Positions 1 to 10,762 of a stretch of DNA of 64,000 bases are shown here, in pieces. The DNA comes from Cyclobacteriaceae bacterium (GTDB lineage Bacteria; Bacteroidota; Bacteroidia; Cytophagales; Cyclobacteriaceae). The position numbers and the translations under genes were made by a program. The stretch is taken from contig JAGQYI010000019.1 in the NCBI GenBank assembly GCA_020436165.1, positions 21,394 through 85,393 of the forward strand, in the 5' to 3' direction. The notes beneath the pieces were generated by a model. That model worked only from the letters and a program-made list of their open reading frames with translations, made no database searches and had not been told where the DNA came from. How positions within the stretch are numbered: position 1 is the first letter of the stretch; each line of letters starts with the position of its first letter.

Positions 1-3000
1 GCGTTTCAGCAAACGCCCCAGCATATCAATCTGGTATTGCTTCTCATCTGTAGTAGCCCGAATCACCTCACCCGGCAACACGGTGGGAGATCCTTTTGAG
101 CTAAGGAAGGTATTCACACCAATGATAGGATACTCGCCCGTATGTTTCAATGTTTCATAGTACAGGCTTTCTTCCTGTATTTTGCTGCGCTGATACATGG
201 TTTCCATGGCGCCCAAAACCCCACCTCGTTCCGTAATGCGGTCAAATTCGGTGAGCACGGCTTCTTCTACCAAATCGGTTAACTCTTCAATAATGAAGGA
301 ACCTTGCAGTGGATTCTCGTTCTTAGCCAGGCCAAGCTCTTTGTTTATGATCAACTGAATGGCCATGGCTCTGCGCACCGATTCTTCTGTAGGAGTGGTA
401 ATGGCCTCATCGTAGGCATTGGTGTGCAACGAGTTGCAATTGTCGTAAATGGCATACAATGCTTGTAACGTAGTGCGTATGTCATTAAAGTCGATTTCCT
501 GGGCGTGCAACGAGCGGCCCGAAGTCTGAATGTGATACTTCAGCATCTGCGCGCGGGCATTGGCTCCGTACTTATGCTTCATGGCTTTCGACCAAATTCT
601 TCTGGCCACACGGCCGATAACGGCATATTCGGGGTCCACCCCGTTGGAGAAGAAGAACGAGAGGTTAGGGCCAAACTCATTGATGTCCATGCCGCGGCTC
701 AGGTAGTATTCCACATACGTAAATCCATTGGCCAGTGTAAAGGCCAGCTGGGTAATAGGGTTGGCCCCGGCCTCGGCAATATGGTAACCACTAATCGAAA
801 CTGAATAGAAGTTGCGAACTTTCTTCTGTATAAAATACTCCTGTACATCGCCCATCAGTTTAAGGGCAAACTCCGTAGAAAAAATGCAGGTATTTTGTGC
901 CTGGTCTTCTTTCAGAATATCGGCTTGTACGGTTCCACGCACCTTAGTAAGCGTATCTGCTTTTATTTTTTCATAAACATCTTTTGGAAGCACCTGGTCA
1001 CCGGTAACACCTAAAAGCATTAGCCCAAGTCCATCGTTGCCTTTCGGTATTTTACCCTGATATGCAGGTCGTTGGATGTTCTTTTCTTTGTAGATTTTCT
1101 CAATCTTTTGTTCCACCTCTTTTTCTAACCCATTTTCTTTAATGTATAGCTCGCATTGCTGGTCGATGGCTGCGTTCATAAAAAAGCCCAGCAACATGGG
1201 CGCAGGCCCGTTAATGGTCATGCTTACCGATGTCATTGGGTCGGCCAGGTTAAAGCCGGAATAGAGCTTTTTGGCATCGTCCAGACAGCAAACGGATACG
1301 CCTGCATTTCCTATTTTTCCATAAATGTCAGGGCGCAGATCAGGGTCGTTTCCGTAGAGTGTTACTGAATCGAATGCAGTAGAAAGACGCTTGGCGGGCA
1401 TACCTATGCTCACGTAGTGGAACCTTCGGTTGGTGCGCTCCGGCCCACCTTCACCGGCAAACATACGGGTAGGGTCTTCGCCTTCGCGCTTGAATGGGAA
1501 GAGCCCGGCTGTGTACGGGAACTCACCAGGTACGTTTTCCTGAAGATTCCATTTCAACACATCGCCCCAAGCTTCGTACTTGGGTAGTGTGATCTTCGGA
1601 ATCTCGTTATGAGATAGGGAAGTGGTATGCGTTTTAACGGCTAGTTCTTTATCGCGTACTTTAAACTTGTACAATTCTGCTTTGTAACGTTCTACTTTGC
1701 CTGGCCACTCTTCAATAATCTGTTTGTTGTGTGGGTCAAGATCAAGGGCTATTTTTTCGTAGGTTTTGTTAAGTTCATCAATCGTTTGGTTAGATGATTT
1801 TTGGTTTTTCAAAACCTCCAGGGTGCCATTAATATTATAAAGTTGTTGCGCTACTTCTTTTTGCTCCTCCACCCATTCATCATACTTACGATTATTTTCT
1901 GAAATCTCTGAAAGGTACCTTGTTCGGTTAGGTGGTATCACATATTGTTTTTCAGGAAGTGTGTGCTTGTCTTTTAGATGCGAATGAAGTGTTGAATCTG
2001 TTTTCTTTGAGATCACATGCATTACTTCATGGTACAACGCATTCATACCAGGGTCGTTGAACTGGCTGGCAATGGTGCCATAAACCGGCATATCATCTAC
2101 AGACTGCTCGAATAGATTATGATTGCGCTGGTATTGCTTCTTCACATCGCGAAGTGCATCCAGAGCACCGCGCTTGTCGAATTTGTTTATGGCAATAATG
2201 TCTGCAAAATCGAGCATATCGATTTTCTCCAGCTGGGTTGCAGCGCCATACTCAGGTGTCATTACATAGAGACTTACATCGGAGTGGTCGGTTATTTCCG
2301 TGTCCGACTGGCCAATGCCCGAGGTTTCCAGAATAATGAAATCATAATTAGCAGCTTTCAACACCTGGATGGCTTCGTTCACATGGGCCGACAGCGCGAG
2401 GTTCGACTGACGGGTAGCCAATGAACGCATGTACACACGCGGATTGTTAATCGCATTCATGCGAATGCGGTCGCCCAGCAGTGCGCCACCGGTTTTGCGC
2501 TTGGAAGGATCCACTGAAACAATGGCGATGGTTTTATCATCAAAGTCGTTTAAATACCTGCGTACCAGTTCATCTACCAATGACGATTTACCAGCTCCAC
2601 CGGTTCCGGTAATACCCAGTACCGGTGGGTGGTTTTTTTTGGCCATTTGATGCACCTCATCCAAATCTTTAGCTGACTCTTTCGGGAAGTTCTCTGCAGC
2701 AGAAATTATCTGCGCAATAGACTTTGTATCCTTTTTGCCAATATGTTTTACAGCTCCATTCAAATTAGCTCCTGTCGGGAAATCACATTTTTCGATCATA
2801 TCGTTGATCATGCCTTGCAAGCCCATTTCTCTTCCATCGTCTGGCGAGTAAATACGGGAGATACCATAGTTATGAAGCTCTTTAATTTCTTCAGGGAGGA
2901 TTACTCCACCACCGCCACCAAAGATTTTAATGTGTTCCGAATTGCGCTCCTTTAGCAAGTCGTACATGTACTTAAAATACTCATTGTGTCCACCCTGGTA

Positions 3001-3213
3001 GGAAGTCATGGCAATGGCATTGGCATCTTCCTGAATGGCGCAGTTTACCACTTCTTCCACACTGCGGTCATGCCCCAAATGAATAACCTCCACGCCAGTG
3101 GCCTGAATGATCCTGCGCATGATGTTAATGGCAGCATCATGTCCATCAAACAGCGAAGCGGCCGTTACAATTCGTATTTTATTCTTGGGTTTGTAAGGAG
3201 CTATTTTTTCCAT
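1..3213 (-). CDS. icmF: Fused isobutyryl-CoA mutase IcmF (3' end cut by window edge)
   Basis: The reading frame is open from an ATG at 3213 down to base 1 (1071 codons, no stop), so the C-terminus lies outside the window. Residues 20-30 carry the B12-binding loop with D23-G-H25-D, followed by a GHDRSVEE segment. A MeaB-like G-protein chaperone domain follows, with P-loop G200[10 protein letters not shown]. The mutase domain holds [19 protein letters not shown], the pattern of IcmF rather than of methylmalonyl-CoA mutase. This order (B12 domain, GTPase, mutase) defines IcmF, which interconverts isobutyryl-CoA and n-butyryl-CoA with adenosylcobalamin. Known family length is about 1100 residues, so little is missing. 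A -7 box (3237-3244) lies just upstream. The assignment is firm; the preferred substrate could differ, since some IcmF relatives use other branched acyl-CoAs. Confidence 0.93.
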   Translation of the reverse strand, partial: MEKIAPYKPKNKIRIVTAASLFDGHDAAINIMRRIIQATGVEVIHLGHDRSVEEVVNCAIQEDANAIAMTSYQGGHNEYFKYMYDLLKERNSEHIKIFGGGGGVILPEEIKELHNYGISRIYSPDDGREMGLQGMINDMIEKCDFPTGANLNGAVKHIGKKDTKSIAQIISAAENFPKESAKDLDEVHQMAKKNHPPVLGITGTGGAGKSSLVDELVRRYLNDFDDKTIAIVSVDPSKRKTGGALLGDRIRMNAINNPRVYMRSLATRQSNLALSAHVNEAIQVLKAANYDFIILETSGIGQSDTEITDHSDVSLYVMTPEYGAATQLEKIDMLDFADIIAINKFDKRGALDALRDVKKQYQRNHNLFEQSVDDMPVYGTIASQFNDPGMNALYHEVMHVISKKTDSTLHSHLKDKHTLPEKQYVIPPNRTRYLSEISENNRKYDEWVEEQKEVAQQLYNINGTLEVLKNQKSSNQTIDELNKTYEKIALDLDPHNKQIIEEWPGKVERYKAELYKFKVRDKELAVKTHTTSLSHNEIPKITLPKYEAWGDVLKWNLQENVPGEFPYTAGLFPFKREGEDPTRMFAGEGGPERTNRRFHYVSIGMPAKRLSTAFDSVTLYGNDPDLRPDIYGKIGNAGVSVCCLDDAKKLYSGFNLADPMTSVSMTINGPAPMLLGFFMNAAIDQQCELYIKENGLEKEVEQKIEKIYKEKNIQRPAYQGKIPKGNDGLGLMLLGVTGDQVLPKDVYEKIKADTLTKVRGTVQADILKEDQAQNTCIFSTEFALKLMGDVQEYFIQKKVRNFYSVSISGYHIAEAGANPITQLAFTLANGFTYVEYYLSRGMDINEFGPNLSFFFSNGVDPEYAVIGRVARRIWSKAMKHKYGANARAQMLKYHIQTSGRSLHAQEIDFNDIRTTLQALYAIYDNCNSLHTNAYDEAITTPTEESVRRAMAIQLIINKELGLAKNENPLQGSFIIEELTDLVEEAVLTEFDRITERGGVLGAMETMYQRSKIQEESLYYETLKHTGEYPIIGVNTFLSSKGSPTVLPGEVIRATTDEKQYQIDMLGRLLKR

Positions 3214-3236
3214 AGTTGGGTAGTTGAACGGAACTG

Positions 3237-3244
3237 CAAAAATA
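3237..3244 (-). promoter_or_regulatory. Bacteroidota-type -7 box upstream of icmF
   Basis: On the minus strand this reads TATTTTTG, matching TAnnTTTG, about 24 bases before the icmF ATG. No clear TTG lies at the expected -33 spacing. Confidence 0.45.
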
Positions 3245-3318
3245 CAACATTGCGGCAGTCATTCGCTACATAATTTATAGTAAAGGTTATTTGAAGATGG
3301 TTTTATGGGCTTTGTTCG

Positions 3319-5556
3319 CTACTTAAGCAATGTTTGTAATCGCCCAACTGCTTTTTGATTGTTAACAGAATTAATGCTGTAAATTACATTTTGCTTTTCC
3401 CTGCTCGTGAGTCGCCAGTTCAACGAAGCACGCTTTACATCCTGCGGGTTCTGAACCAGTGGGTCGTAGGTTGGAATGTATTGAAATGTGATCACATCCA
3501 ATTCATTGTTGAACCAGGATTTGGCGTATTCAATTTTGCTATCGTTGGCAACGGATTGCAGGTTGGCAAAATTATCGTACACGCTTTGAATAGGCGTTAC
3601 CACTTTTTCGGTAAGCGACAAATTCTGACGCGACAAAATCTCGATTTCTTTTTCCGAATCCCGAACGGAGATCAATAGTACACCAGAGGTGTTTTCAGCA
3701 ATCCAGGTGCGGAATGCGTAGAGAAAACGAAGCGCATCCGATATTCCAAAGTTGTCTGTAATGCCGGAGTCCATAATTTCGAGCGGAGGCTCGCTTGGCA
3801 ATGTAATGTTGGGTGTAATGTACGGGAAGGAGGCACCCATGCGCAGCGCACTTAAAAAACGAAGGCTATCGGCTCCCTGTTGTTTAAAAAAGCGCCTGAA
3901 ATCAATGCCTTCGGCCAATTTGTCGAACGATTTATCTGCCACCAGGTTCCCGGAGTTCATATACGCTACGTGTTGAGAAGAAATAAAGAGCTTTCTGCCG
4001 TCATTTATAATGGTGGGCGTGATCATAAGCATGGGTATTTCCGCTTCCGACTCATGCGCTTTGTAACTGATTAGGGGTTTATCCAGCACACCTTTGGTGT
4101 TAAAATTCAGTTGTTCTTCAAACGAATAGCCTCTGTCTTTAATGTACGTTTTTCCGTCATAGTAGAACCGTTGAAGCCGTACAAACAGATCATTTACCAG
4201 CAAGCTGAAAATAATGGGGTTCAGGTTGTCGGCACTTATCTGCCGTAAATAATCTTTGTCATACGGATCCACTTCACCTTCCAGTTGCCTCAGTTTTAGC
4301 TCTCTGAAAAATGCGGAGCCAATCAATCCTCCCGAAGCTCCGGTCATGAGCATGGTATGATTTGTAAATTCTCCTTTTGTTAAACTATCCACATATTGGA
4401 GGACATTGTAAGTCCATAAAGCGGAACGCAGCCCGCCACCGCTTGCGCATACCAGGATCATTTTGGGTTTCTCTTCTCCAAATTTTGCTCTCCAGTTTAC
4501 AAGTATTTTTTCTGTTTGAATATGATCGTGTGTAACAATGGAATCGCTTGCATTGTAATCTATAGCATCCAGATTATATTCCGCTGGTGCAGTTGAATAA
4601 TCCAGTCCAATTGCCTCATATTCTATTTTAAATAGTCCTTGTTTGAAGAGAACATTGAGTACAATAACAATAGAAATAACCATTGTGGGTGCCCAGGAAC
4701 CAAACCAATAGGAAAAAGCTCCCGAAAACATAATTACAATAGTAAGCAGGAGAACGGCACTTGCTGCGGCCGGAATTTGAAACACTTCATGATCTCTGAA
4801 AATACCTATAATCAGGAGTAGCACAAAAATTAAAAACTCAATCAGTACCAAATTGAGGTGGTTTTGGTCAAACACCTGTGTCAATTCATGTTTATCAAAT
4901 GCAATAAATCGAACCGGCCTGAATTTTAACCTCGAACCAATAAAGTACCTTACTTTGTTTTTGGGATCTGTAGAACCACGCAATTTTTGCATGGCCTTTG
5001 CCCGGGTGGCTGGTACTGTTACCTTCAATTGCTTATCTACCCTGGAGGCAAGTATTTTAAAGATGTCCTTATTCGTGAACCAGAAATAGGTATATAAGAT
5101 CAGGATCATAAGAATATAACCCGTAAGAAGTCCAACAATATCAAACAAAATACTTCTGGAAATGGCGTATTCGTTGGACGACTGAAATTTTACAATCTGA
5201 GCAATGTAGGTAATCAGAAATATGATTGGTATAAGGCTGTTGTTGATACTGAAGGTAATAAAAGGCTTTTTATGGCTTGCCAGAAACGTATATTGATGGC
5301 TTTCAACAATGTAGGAAGTAATGTGAAAAGCAATGGCAAAACCACTGATGGTTATGCCCACTATCATAAAGCTCAGGAAGTTTACCTTTTGAAGATATTC
5401 AGGGTCGAGAAACAAATAGGGGATACCAAGAAATTTTCCTAAATGTCCTGTAACAGCACTAAACAGCACAAACCAGCATAACAGCAAAATATGGTTGCGC
5501 TTAATGTTATTAAGCAGTAGCTGAAAAGGAAAGAAATAAAAAACCCGGTTGAACAA
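3319..5556 (-). CDS. Membrane-anchored patatin-like phospholipase family protein
   Basis: 745 residues with a TTG start; no in-frame ATG precedes the first membrane segment. The N-terminal ~305 residues contain about seven hydrophobic helices (near 21-37, 60-80, 107-121, 137-160, 234-252, 262-284 and 289-304). The C-terminal half is patatin-like: the oxyanion-hole motif GGGLR at 373-377, the nucleophile elbow G-A-S408-G-G, and a D596-S-G triplet at the place of the catalytic Asp (DG[A/G]). The Ser-Asp dyad of patatin lipases is therefore present, although the last motif reads DSG instead of DGG/DGA. Patatin enzymes release fatty acids from lipids; the substrate and the side of the membrane on which it acts are not known. 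It is on the same strand as icmF but separated by about 105 bases. Confidence 0.75.
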   Translation of the reverse strand: MFNRVFYFFPFQLLLNNIKRNHILLLCWFVLFSAVTGHLGKFLGIPYLFLDPEYLQKVNFLSFMIVGITISGFAIAFHITSYIVESHQYTFLASHKKPFITFSINNSLIPIIFLITYIAQIVKFQSSNEYAISRSILFDIVGLLTGYILMILILYTYFWFTNKDIFKILASRVDKQLKVTVPATRAKAMQKLRGSTDPKNKVRYFIGSRLKFRPVRFIAFDKHELTQVFDQNHLNLVLIEFLIFVLLLIIGIFRDHEVFQIPAAASAVLLLTIVIMFSGAFSYWFGSWAPTMVISIVIVLNVLFKQGLFKIEYEAIGLDYSTAPAEYNLDAIDYNASDSIVTHDHIQTEKILVNWRAKFGEEKPKMILVCASGGGLRSALWTYNVLQYVDSLTKGEFTNHTMLMTGASGGLIGSAFFRELKLRQLEGEVDPYDKDYLRQISADNLNPIIFSLLVNDLFVRLQRFYYDGKTYIKDRGYSFEEQLNFNTKGVLDKPLISYKAHESEAEIPMLMITPTIINDGRKLFISSQHVAYMNSGNLVADKSFDKLAEGIDFRRFFKQQGADSLRFLSALRMGASFPYITPNITLPSEPPLEIMDSGITDNFGISDALRFLYAFRTWIAENTSGVLLISVRDSEKEIEILSRQNLSLTEKVVTPIQSVYDNFANLQSVANDSKIEYAKSWFNNELDVITFQYIPTYDPLVQNPQDVKRASLNWRLTSREKQNVIYSINSVNNQKAVGRLQTLLK

Positions 5557-5617
5557 TTGATGATTGAATTTGTCTCCAATATACCATTAAAACCGGATTT
5601 CTAAAAAAGAAGATAAT

Positions 5618-5643
5618 GTCAACCTGAATTTAGTTCAGGGTCT
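5618..5643. repeat. Intergenic palindrome with CCTGAA/TTCAGG arms
   Basis: Bases 5623-5639 read CCTGAA-TTTAG-TTCAGG, preceded by GTCAA and followed by GTCT. This resembles the dispersed intergenic element with a TGTCA..CCTGAA..TTCAGG..TCT layout that I recall from many Bacteroidota genomes. It lies in the 140-base gap between the patatin-like gene and the methyltransferase gene and could also act as a terminator hairpin for the latter. Confidence 0.5.
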
Positions 5644-5696
5644 AAAATAGATGCTGTTTGAAGAACTCCTTTGGAGAAACAAGTTGAGCATTACAA

Positions 5697-6848
5697 CTAC
5701 TTATCTTTCTTACTGCCGGCATATAGCTCATATTCCAATAGACGGCATTCAATGCTTCCATTGTAAAATGGAATTTTACGTTTGGTGCGTAGGCCAATAT
5801 TCTTGGCCAGTTCCCTATTGCCTGTAAAGATGTACCCCTTATATCCCTGACATTTCTGTTTGAACCAATCACCGATTTGCTTATACGTATCCGTTAACTG
5901 CTCTACTTCTCCCAAACGTTCCCCATATTCCGGATTAAGTATAACAACACCGGGTTCTTTGGGCACGGTACTTTCTCTGAAGTCGCATTCTTCAAACTGA
6001 ATGTACTTATCCATGCCTGCAAACTCAGCATTAGCTTTAGCGGTTTGAATAGCTAGGGCAGATAAATCCGAGGCAAGTATTGTAGCAGTTACAGGTTTAA
6101 CCCTCTTTTTGGCTACTTCTACCATGCGTTCCCATTGGTCCTGGTTGAAAGAAGCAAGATGCATAAACCCAAAATTGGAACGGAAGATTCCTGGTGCAGT
6201 ATTGCTGGCCAATAATGCTGCTTCAATGGCCAGAGTGCCGCTGCCACACATGGGATTTACCAATGGTGCCTTTTGGTCCCATTTAGATTCCAGTAAAACT
6301 GCTGCTGCCAGCGATTCCAGCATAGGAGCCTTGCCAGGCATCTTACGATATCCATGCTTGGCAATGGGGGCACCTGAAGTATCGTAGTAAAGAATACATT
6401 CCTGATCGGACCAATGCATATAGATGCGTGCTTTGTCTTTCTCCGGGCCTGTGTTGGGGCGTTTGCCTTGCTTTTTTACAAACCGGTCAACAATGGCATC
6501 TTTCAATTTAAGATTGGCAAAGCGCGTATCCGTAATAGATTCCACCCGCACATACGAATCGATATTAAAATAGCCATCCAGGCTTATTTCGTCTTCCCAG
6601 GTTAGCTGAAAAGCCTTTTGGTATAACTGGTCGGGAGTTGAGGCTCTAAACCTACCCGCCTCCCAAAGCACTTTGTTGGCGGTGCGCAGGTTGAGGTTAA
6701 GATACATGCAATCAGCAAGTGAGCCATATAACTGAACTCCCAGGCGATGCGCTGTAGTATTGCCAAACCCAAGAGCTCTAATTTCTTCGTGAAGTATATT
6801 GCTTATTTCGGGAGCGGCAATAACAAATATGTTGGCTTTTCTTTCCAT
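5697..6848 (-). CDS. THUMP-domain class I SAM-dependent RNA methyltransferase (RlmL/YcbY N-terminal type)
   Basis: 383 residues. A THUMP-like RNA-binding region covers roughly 55-160. The methyltransferase fold follows, with a SAM-binding segment NPMCGSGTLAIEA at 198-210 and the catalytic NPEYGERLG at 305-313, which corresponds to the NPPY motif of N2-guanine or N6-adenine methyltransferases. Relatives are annotated as RlmL-type 23S rRNA m2G methyltransferases or as putative N6-adenine DNA methylases; the THUMP domain favours RNA. It lacks the RlmK half of the E. coli fusion. The ATG at 6848 comes directly after the sdh terminator, so a separate promoter must overlap that hairpin or lie upstream of it. 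Confidence 0.82.
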   Translation of the reverse strand: MERKANIFVIAAPEISNILHEEIRALGFGNTTAHRLGVQLYGSLADCMYLNLNLRTANKVLWEAGRFRASTPDQLYQKAFQLTWEDEISLDGYFNIDSYVRVESITDTRFANLKLKDAIVDRFVKKQGKRPNTGPEKDKARIYMHWSDQECILYYDTSGAPIAKHGYRKMPGKAPMLESLAAAVLLESKWDQKAPLVNPMCGSGTLAIEAALLASNTAPGIFRSNFGFMHLASFNQDQWERMVEVAKKRVKPVTATILASDLSALAIQTAKANAEFAGMDKYIQFEECDFRESTVPKEPGVVILNPEYGERLGEVEQLTDTYKQIGDWFKQKCQGYKGYIFTGNRELAKNIGLRTKRKIPFYNGSIECRLLEYELYAGSKKDK

Positions 6849-6860
6849 ATAAAATTAAAA

Positions 6861-6885
6861 AGCTGCCCCGCAGAACGAGGCAGCT
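6861..6885 (-). terminator. Terminator of the sdh operon
   Basis: Stem AGCTGCC (6861-6867) pairs with GGCAGCT (6879-6885). Read on the minus strand the hairpin is followed by TTTTTAATTTTAT, a U-rich tail. It sits 25 bases past the sdhB stop and ends just before the methyltransferase ATG. Confidence 0.8.
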
Positions 6886-6909
6886 CAAAGTTACATAAAG
6901 CTTAAGCTT

Positions 6910-7668
6910 CTAAACGTTATGAGAGCACGCTTTTGCGGCTATGAACTCTCTATGCGCACGCGCAATATGTTCAATGCTTATTTCTTTAGGACATTCAACT
7001 TCACAGGCACCTGTGTTGGTGCAGCCTCCAAAACCTTCTTCTTCCATTTGCATGATCATTTTCTCAACACGATTATAACGTTCAGTTTGTCCTTGAGGCA
7101 ATACAGCCAGTTGAGAGATTTTAGCACTTGTAAACAACATGGCCGAAGCATTTTTACATGTGGCCACGCATGCACCGCAACCAATACATTGGGCTGCATC
7201 CATTGCTATATCAGCAGTTTTCTTAGGAATAGGAATTGCATTGGCATCAGGGGTACCACCGGTTCCAACACTTACATATCCTCCTGCCTGGATGATCCTG
7301 TCAAAAGCACTTCTGTCAACCACTAAGTCCTTAACCACAGGAAACGCATCCGCTCTCCATGGTTCTATGGTAATGGAATCGCCTTCTTTAAAACTACGCA
7401 TGTGTAGCTGGCAGGTAGTAATACCTCTTTTAGGCCCGTGTGCCCTTCCATTGATCACCATACTACATGCCCCGCAAATGCCTTCGCGGCAGTCGTGGTC
7501 AAAGTGCACGGGGTCTTCTCCTTTTCGGGTAAGGTCCTCATTGAGCACATCGATCATTTCCAGGAACGACATATCAGGAGATACATCGCTAACCTCGTAG
7601 GTTACGAACTTTCCTTTATCGTTGGCGTTTTTTTGTCGCCATATATTCAGTTTGAGATTCATATTCAT
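6910..7668 (-). CDS. sdhB: Succinate dehydrogenase/fumarate reductase iron-sulfur subunit
   Basis: 252 residues carrying all three iron-sulfur cluster signatures: [2Fe-2S] C60, C65, C68, C86; [4Fe-4S] C161, C164, C167, C171; and [3Fe-4S] C216, C222, C226. It passes electrons from the flavin of SdhA to the cytochrome b subunit and quinone on the inner face of the cytoplasmic membrane (TCA cycle, complex II). It is the last gene of sdhC-sdhA-x-sdhB; a 125-residue unrelated gene separates it from sdhA. A strong hairpin terminator follows. The sequence is of the class with a single cytochrome b subunit, as is usual in Bacteroidota. Confidence 0.97.
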   Translation of the reverse strand: MNMNLKLNIWRQKNANDKGKFVTYEVSDVSPDMSFLEMIDVLNEDLTRKGEDPVHFDHDCREGICGACSMVINGRAHGPKRGITTCQLHMRSFKEGDSITIEPWRADAFPVVKDLVVDRSAFDRIIQAGGYVSVGTGGTPDANAIPIPKKTADIAMDAAQCIGCGACVATCKNASAMLFTSAKISQLAVLPQGQTERYNRVEKMIMQMEEEGFGGCTNTGACEVECPKEISIEHIARAHREFIAAKACSHNV

Positions 7669-7700
7669 TGTGTATTGGGTTAATTGTTAATGGTTATTTG

Positions 7701-8078
7701 TTACTGGTTGTCTTTGGCTTTCTTAAGATAATTGATATATCCGTTCACAACTCTAAGAAATTTGTCAATTAGCTCACGCGCATTTTGAAGCTCCTTCTCT
7801 GAAATATAGGCTTCTTCATTAGCAACGATAAAATGGTCAAGAGTCTCATATGCTGATCCTCTACTAACCCTACAAAACTGAATATTCTCCTGATAATGAA
7901 ATCTACCATAACCCTCTGCAATATTACTATTGATCGATCGGGCAGCCCTTTTAAGTTGGCTCCCCAAGTCAAATTTTTCTTCAGGTGGCAATTTCCTTAC
8001 TATGTTCATACTCAATTTTCTAATTTCAGTTCCAATCTTCCAAACTTCAAGGTCTTCAAATGAATTAATGGATGACAT
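7701..8078 (-). CDS. Four-helix-bundle protein (S23/IVS-encoded family) inside the sdh operon
   Basis: 125 residues with the family signatures FEDLEVW at 7-13, SINSNIAEGYGR near 48-59, and a SRGSAYETLDH segment near 72-82. These define the four-helix-bundle family (TIGR02436) first seen as proteins encoded in 23S rRNA intervening sequences; stand-alone copies are widespread in Bacteroidota. Its function is unknown; the known fold is a small homo-oligomeric alpha bundle with a basic surface. It lies between sdhA (37-base gap) and sdhB (32-base gap) on the same strand, so it is probably co-transcribed with them. Nothing in the sequence links it to complex II; I read it as an inserted mobile-like gene. 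Confidence 0.85.
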   Translation of the reverse strand: MSSINSFEDLEVWKIGTEIRKLSMNIVRKLPPEEKFDLGSQLKRAARSINSNIAEGYGRFHYQENIQFCRVSRGSAYETLDHFIVANEEAYISEKELQNARELIDKFLRVVNGYINYLKKAKDNQ

Positions 8079-8115
8079 AAAACCAATAACTTTTTAACGA
8101 GTAACGGTTAACTAA

Positions 8116-10038
8116 TTATTTATAACTTCTCTGCGTTAACTTCACATTTTCGAACATTAACGGCTCTTTATTCAGGGTCTCTTCTTTACCTTCTCCATTA
8201 TACTGCCAGGCAGAAACATAGGAGTATTGGTCATCAATTCGGAGCGCTTCGCCCTCCGGAGTTTGCGATTCTTCCCTGAAGTGCCCACCGCACGATTCCT
8301 TGCGGTTTTGTGCGTCATCCACCATCAGCTCACCCAATTCAAGGAAATCTGCCACGCGATTGGCTTTTTCGAGCGACATATTGAGTTCATCGTTCGTGCC
8401 AACCACTTTTACATTTTTCCAGAATTCGTCCCTTATTTCCTTGATCTTCGCTTTTGCTATTTTTAAGCCTTCTTCTGTTCGAGACATACCCACATATTCC
8501 CACATCACATGTCCTAATTCTTTATGGAAGTCGTCAACGGTTTTGTTTCCATTGATATTTAAAAGCTTATCAATTCTTTCCTTCACTTCTTTTTCAGCTT
8601 CTCGGAAAGCTTCATGATCGGTGCTTACTTTTTCATTGAGTTTACCCGCCAGGTAATCACCAATAGTATAAGGAATAACAAAGTAGCCATCGGCTAAACC
8701 TTGCATCAGTGCACTGGCGCCCAATCGGTTAGCTCCATGATCTGAGAAGTTGCATTCTCCAAGGGCATATAAGCCAGGTATAGAGGTCATAAGGTTGTAA
8801 TCAACCCAAAGACCACCCATGGTGTAGTGCACCGCAGGGTAGATCATCATTGGTACTTCGTACGGGTTGTCGCCCTGTATCTGTTGGTACATATCGAACA
8901 GGTTTCCATACCTTTGGCTGATCACATCTTTACCTAAACGCTTGATGGCATCGGCAAAGTCGAGGAATACTGCCTTTCCTGTTGCACCTACACCACGGCC
9001 TTCATCGCACACCATTTTAGCATTACGGGAAGCAACATCGCGGGGCACCAGATTACCAAATGAAGGGTATTTTCTTTCCAGGTAATAATCTCTTTCTTCT
9101 TCAGGTATTTTAGTTGCTTCCAGAGCCGTAAGACCTGGCTTGCCTTCTTTTGGCACCCAGATTCTACCATCGTTCCGAAGCGATTCCGACATCAGCGTCA
9201 GTTTCGATTGGTGATCGCCTGAAACAGGGATACAGGTAGGGTGGATCTGCGTAAAGCATGGGTTGGCAAAGAAAGCCCCTTTCTTATGTGCTCTCCAGGC
9301 TGCGGTACCATTAGAACCCATCGCATTGGTTGACAGAAAGAAAACGTTTCCGTAACCACCAGTTGCTAACACAACTGCATGGGCTGCATGCGATTCTATT
9401 TTACCAGTTATCAGGTCGCGTGTGATAATTCCTTTGGCTTCGCCATCAATAAGTACCAGGTCAAGCATTTCCGTGCGGTCGAACAATTCAACCTTACCGG
9501 TTGCTATTTGTCGGCTCAAAGCGCTGTAAGCGCCCAGCAGTAATTGTTGCCCTGTTTGTCCGCGTGCATAGAACGTACGGGATACTTGCGCACCACCAAA
9601 AGAACGGTTGTCTAGTTTTCCTCCATATTCACGTGCAAAGGGAACACCCTGAGCTACGCACTGATCAATAATATCATTACTTACTTCTGCCAGGCGGTAC
9701 ACATTGGCTTCACGCGAGCGGTAATCACCACCTTTTACGGTATCGTAAAACAAACGGAAAATGCTGTCGCCATCGTTGGGATAGTTTTTGGCAGCGTTAA
9801 TACCACCCTGGGCAGCAATACTGTGTGCACGCCTTGGGCTGTCCTGGTAGCAGAAGTTTTTCACATTATAGCCAAGCTCGGCCAGTGAGGCAGCAGCCGA
9901 AGCGCCTCCTAAACCGGTACCTACTACAATAATGTCGTATTTTCTTTTGTTGGCTGGGTTTACCAGCTTGATGTTAAATTTATGTCTTGTCCATTTTTCG
10001 GCTATTGGGCCTTCAGGAACTTTAGAATCTAGCTTCAT
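8116..10038 (-). CDS. sdhA: Succinate dehydrogenase/fumarate reductase flavoprotein subunit
   Basis: 640 residues, the usual length for the Bacteroidota form. A Rossmann FAD-binding motif [11 protein letters not shown] occupies 39-49. H72 in [11 protein letters not shown] is the expected site of covalent FAD attachment. HPTCIP (active-site region) and [14 protein letters not shown] (FAD/substrate region) are present. It oxidises succinate to fumarate at the cytoplasmic face of the membrane. The start lies 2 bases after the sdhC stop, indicating tight translational coupling. Confidence 0.97.
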   Translation of the reverse strand: MKLDSKVPEGPIAEKWTRHKFNIKLVNPANKRKYDIIVVGTGLGGASAAASLAELGYNVKNFCYQDSPRRAHSIAAQGGINAAKNYPNDGDSIFRLFYDTVKGGDYRSREANVYRLAEVSNDIIDQCVAQGVPFAREYGGKLDNRSFGGAQVSRTFYARGQTGQQLLLGAYSALSRQIATGKVELFDRTEMLDLVLIDGEAKGIITRDLITGKIESHAAHAVVLATGGYGNVFFLSTNAMGSNGTAAWRAHKKGAFFANPCFTQIHPTCIPVSGDHQSKLTLMSESLRNDGRIWVPKEGKPGLTALEATKIPEEERDYYLERKYPSFGNLVPRDVASRNAKMVCDEGRGVGATGKAVFLDFADAIKRLGKDVISQRYGNLFDMYQQIQGDNPYEVPMMIYPAVHYTMGGLWVDYNLMTSIPGLYALGECNFSDHGANRLGASALMQGLADGYFVIPYTIGDYLAGKLNEKVSTDHEAFREAEKEVKERIDKLLNINGNKTVDDFHKELGHVMWEYVGMSRTEEGLKIAKAKIKEIRDEFWKNVKVVGTNDELNMSLEKANRVADFLELGELMVDDAQNRKESCGGHFREESQTPEGEALRIDDQYSYVSAWQYNGEGKEETLNKEPLMFENVKLTQRSYK

Positions 10039-10040
10039 AT

Positions 10041-10727
10041 CTATCCAATGCTTTTAAGGTACAACATAATTGGAATGAGTGCGAAAAGCGCTGGCACTAC
10101 AATAGCATATAGCTTTCCAACAACTTTTATAAAACCAGTGTATTTTACATGGCTTAAACCAAGTGATTGGAATGCACTACTGAATCCATGCCACAAATGG
10201 AACGCCAAGACGCCCATTGAAAGAATATAGAATCCTGCTATCAAAGGGTTTTGGTACGATTCAACAACCAAACGATAGGCATCGTGCATTTCTACTCCGT
10301 TAACGGTAACCATAGGTACATGGCCAAATTTGAGCACATACCAGTAACCACGAAGGTGCAAGAGAATAAATATCAGGATCAATGTTCCTAATAAGGTCAT
10401 GCTTCTGGACGCCCAACTGCTACTCACATTTCCGGGGGCAACTTTGTACCCAACGGGCCGGGCTTTTTTGTTTCTAAAATAAAGTGTGAAAGAAACGTAA
10501 ATGTGTAAAAGAATAAAGAAAAAATTACCCTTGGAAATGGCCTGAATCAACGGATTATGGGCCATAAACTGGGTATAAATGTTAAAGGACTCTCCACCAT
10601 CGTTTTTGAGCAATTGCAGGTTACCTGCAAGGTGCACAGCTAAAAATAAAGTTAGGAAGAGCCCCGTCAGCGCCATAATGACTTTCCGTCCTACGGTGCT
10701 TGTTAATGTGTTAGTAATCCAACTCAT
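10041..10727 (-). CDS. sdhC: Succinate dehydrogenase cytochrome b558 subunit
   Basis: 228 residues with five predicted membrane helices and His residues in helix-associated positions (for example in [10 protein letters not shown], near 23-32, and LHLRGYWYV), consistent with haem b ligands. It belongs to the b558 family in which one large subunit replaces SdhC and SdhD. It anchors SdhA and SdhB to the membrane and reduces menaquinone. As first gene of the operon it has a well-formed Bacteroidota promoter at 10763-10793. Confidence 0.93.
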   Translation of the reverse strand: MSWITNTLTSTVGRKVIMALTGLFLTLFLAVHLAGNLQLLKNDGGESFNIYTQFMAHNPLIQAISKGNFFFILLHIYVSFTLYFRNKKARPVGYKVAPGNVSSSWASRSMTLLGTLILIFILLHLRGYWYVLKFGHVPMVTVNGVEMHDAYRLVVESYQNPLIAGFYILSMGVLAFHLWHGFSSAFQSLGLSHVKYTGFIKVVGKLYAIVVPALFALIPIMLYLKSIG

Positions 10728-10762
10728 ATTAAGGCTTGTTTAAGTATAATTTGAAAGGTCGT

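Noticed and set aside
505..3273. Several open frames of 70-101 residues on the plus strand
   Set aside because: They are shadows antisense to icmF, which has clear B12, GTPase and mutase motifs.
6919..7600. Plus-strand open frames of 135 and 153 residues
   Set aside because: Antisense to sdhB with its eleven cluster cysteines; no family signal in the plus-strand products.
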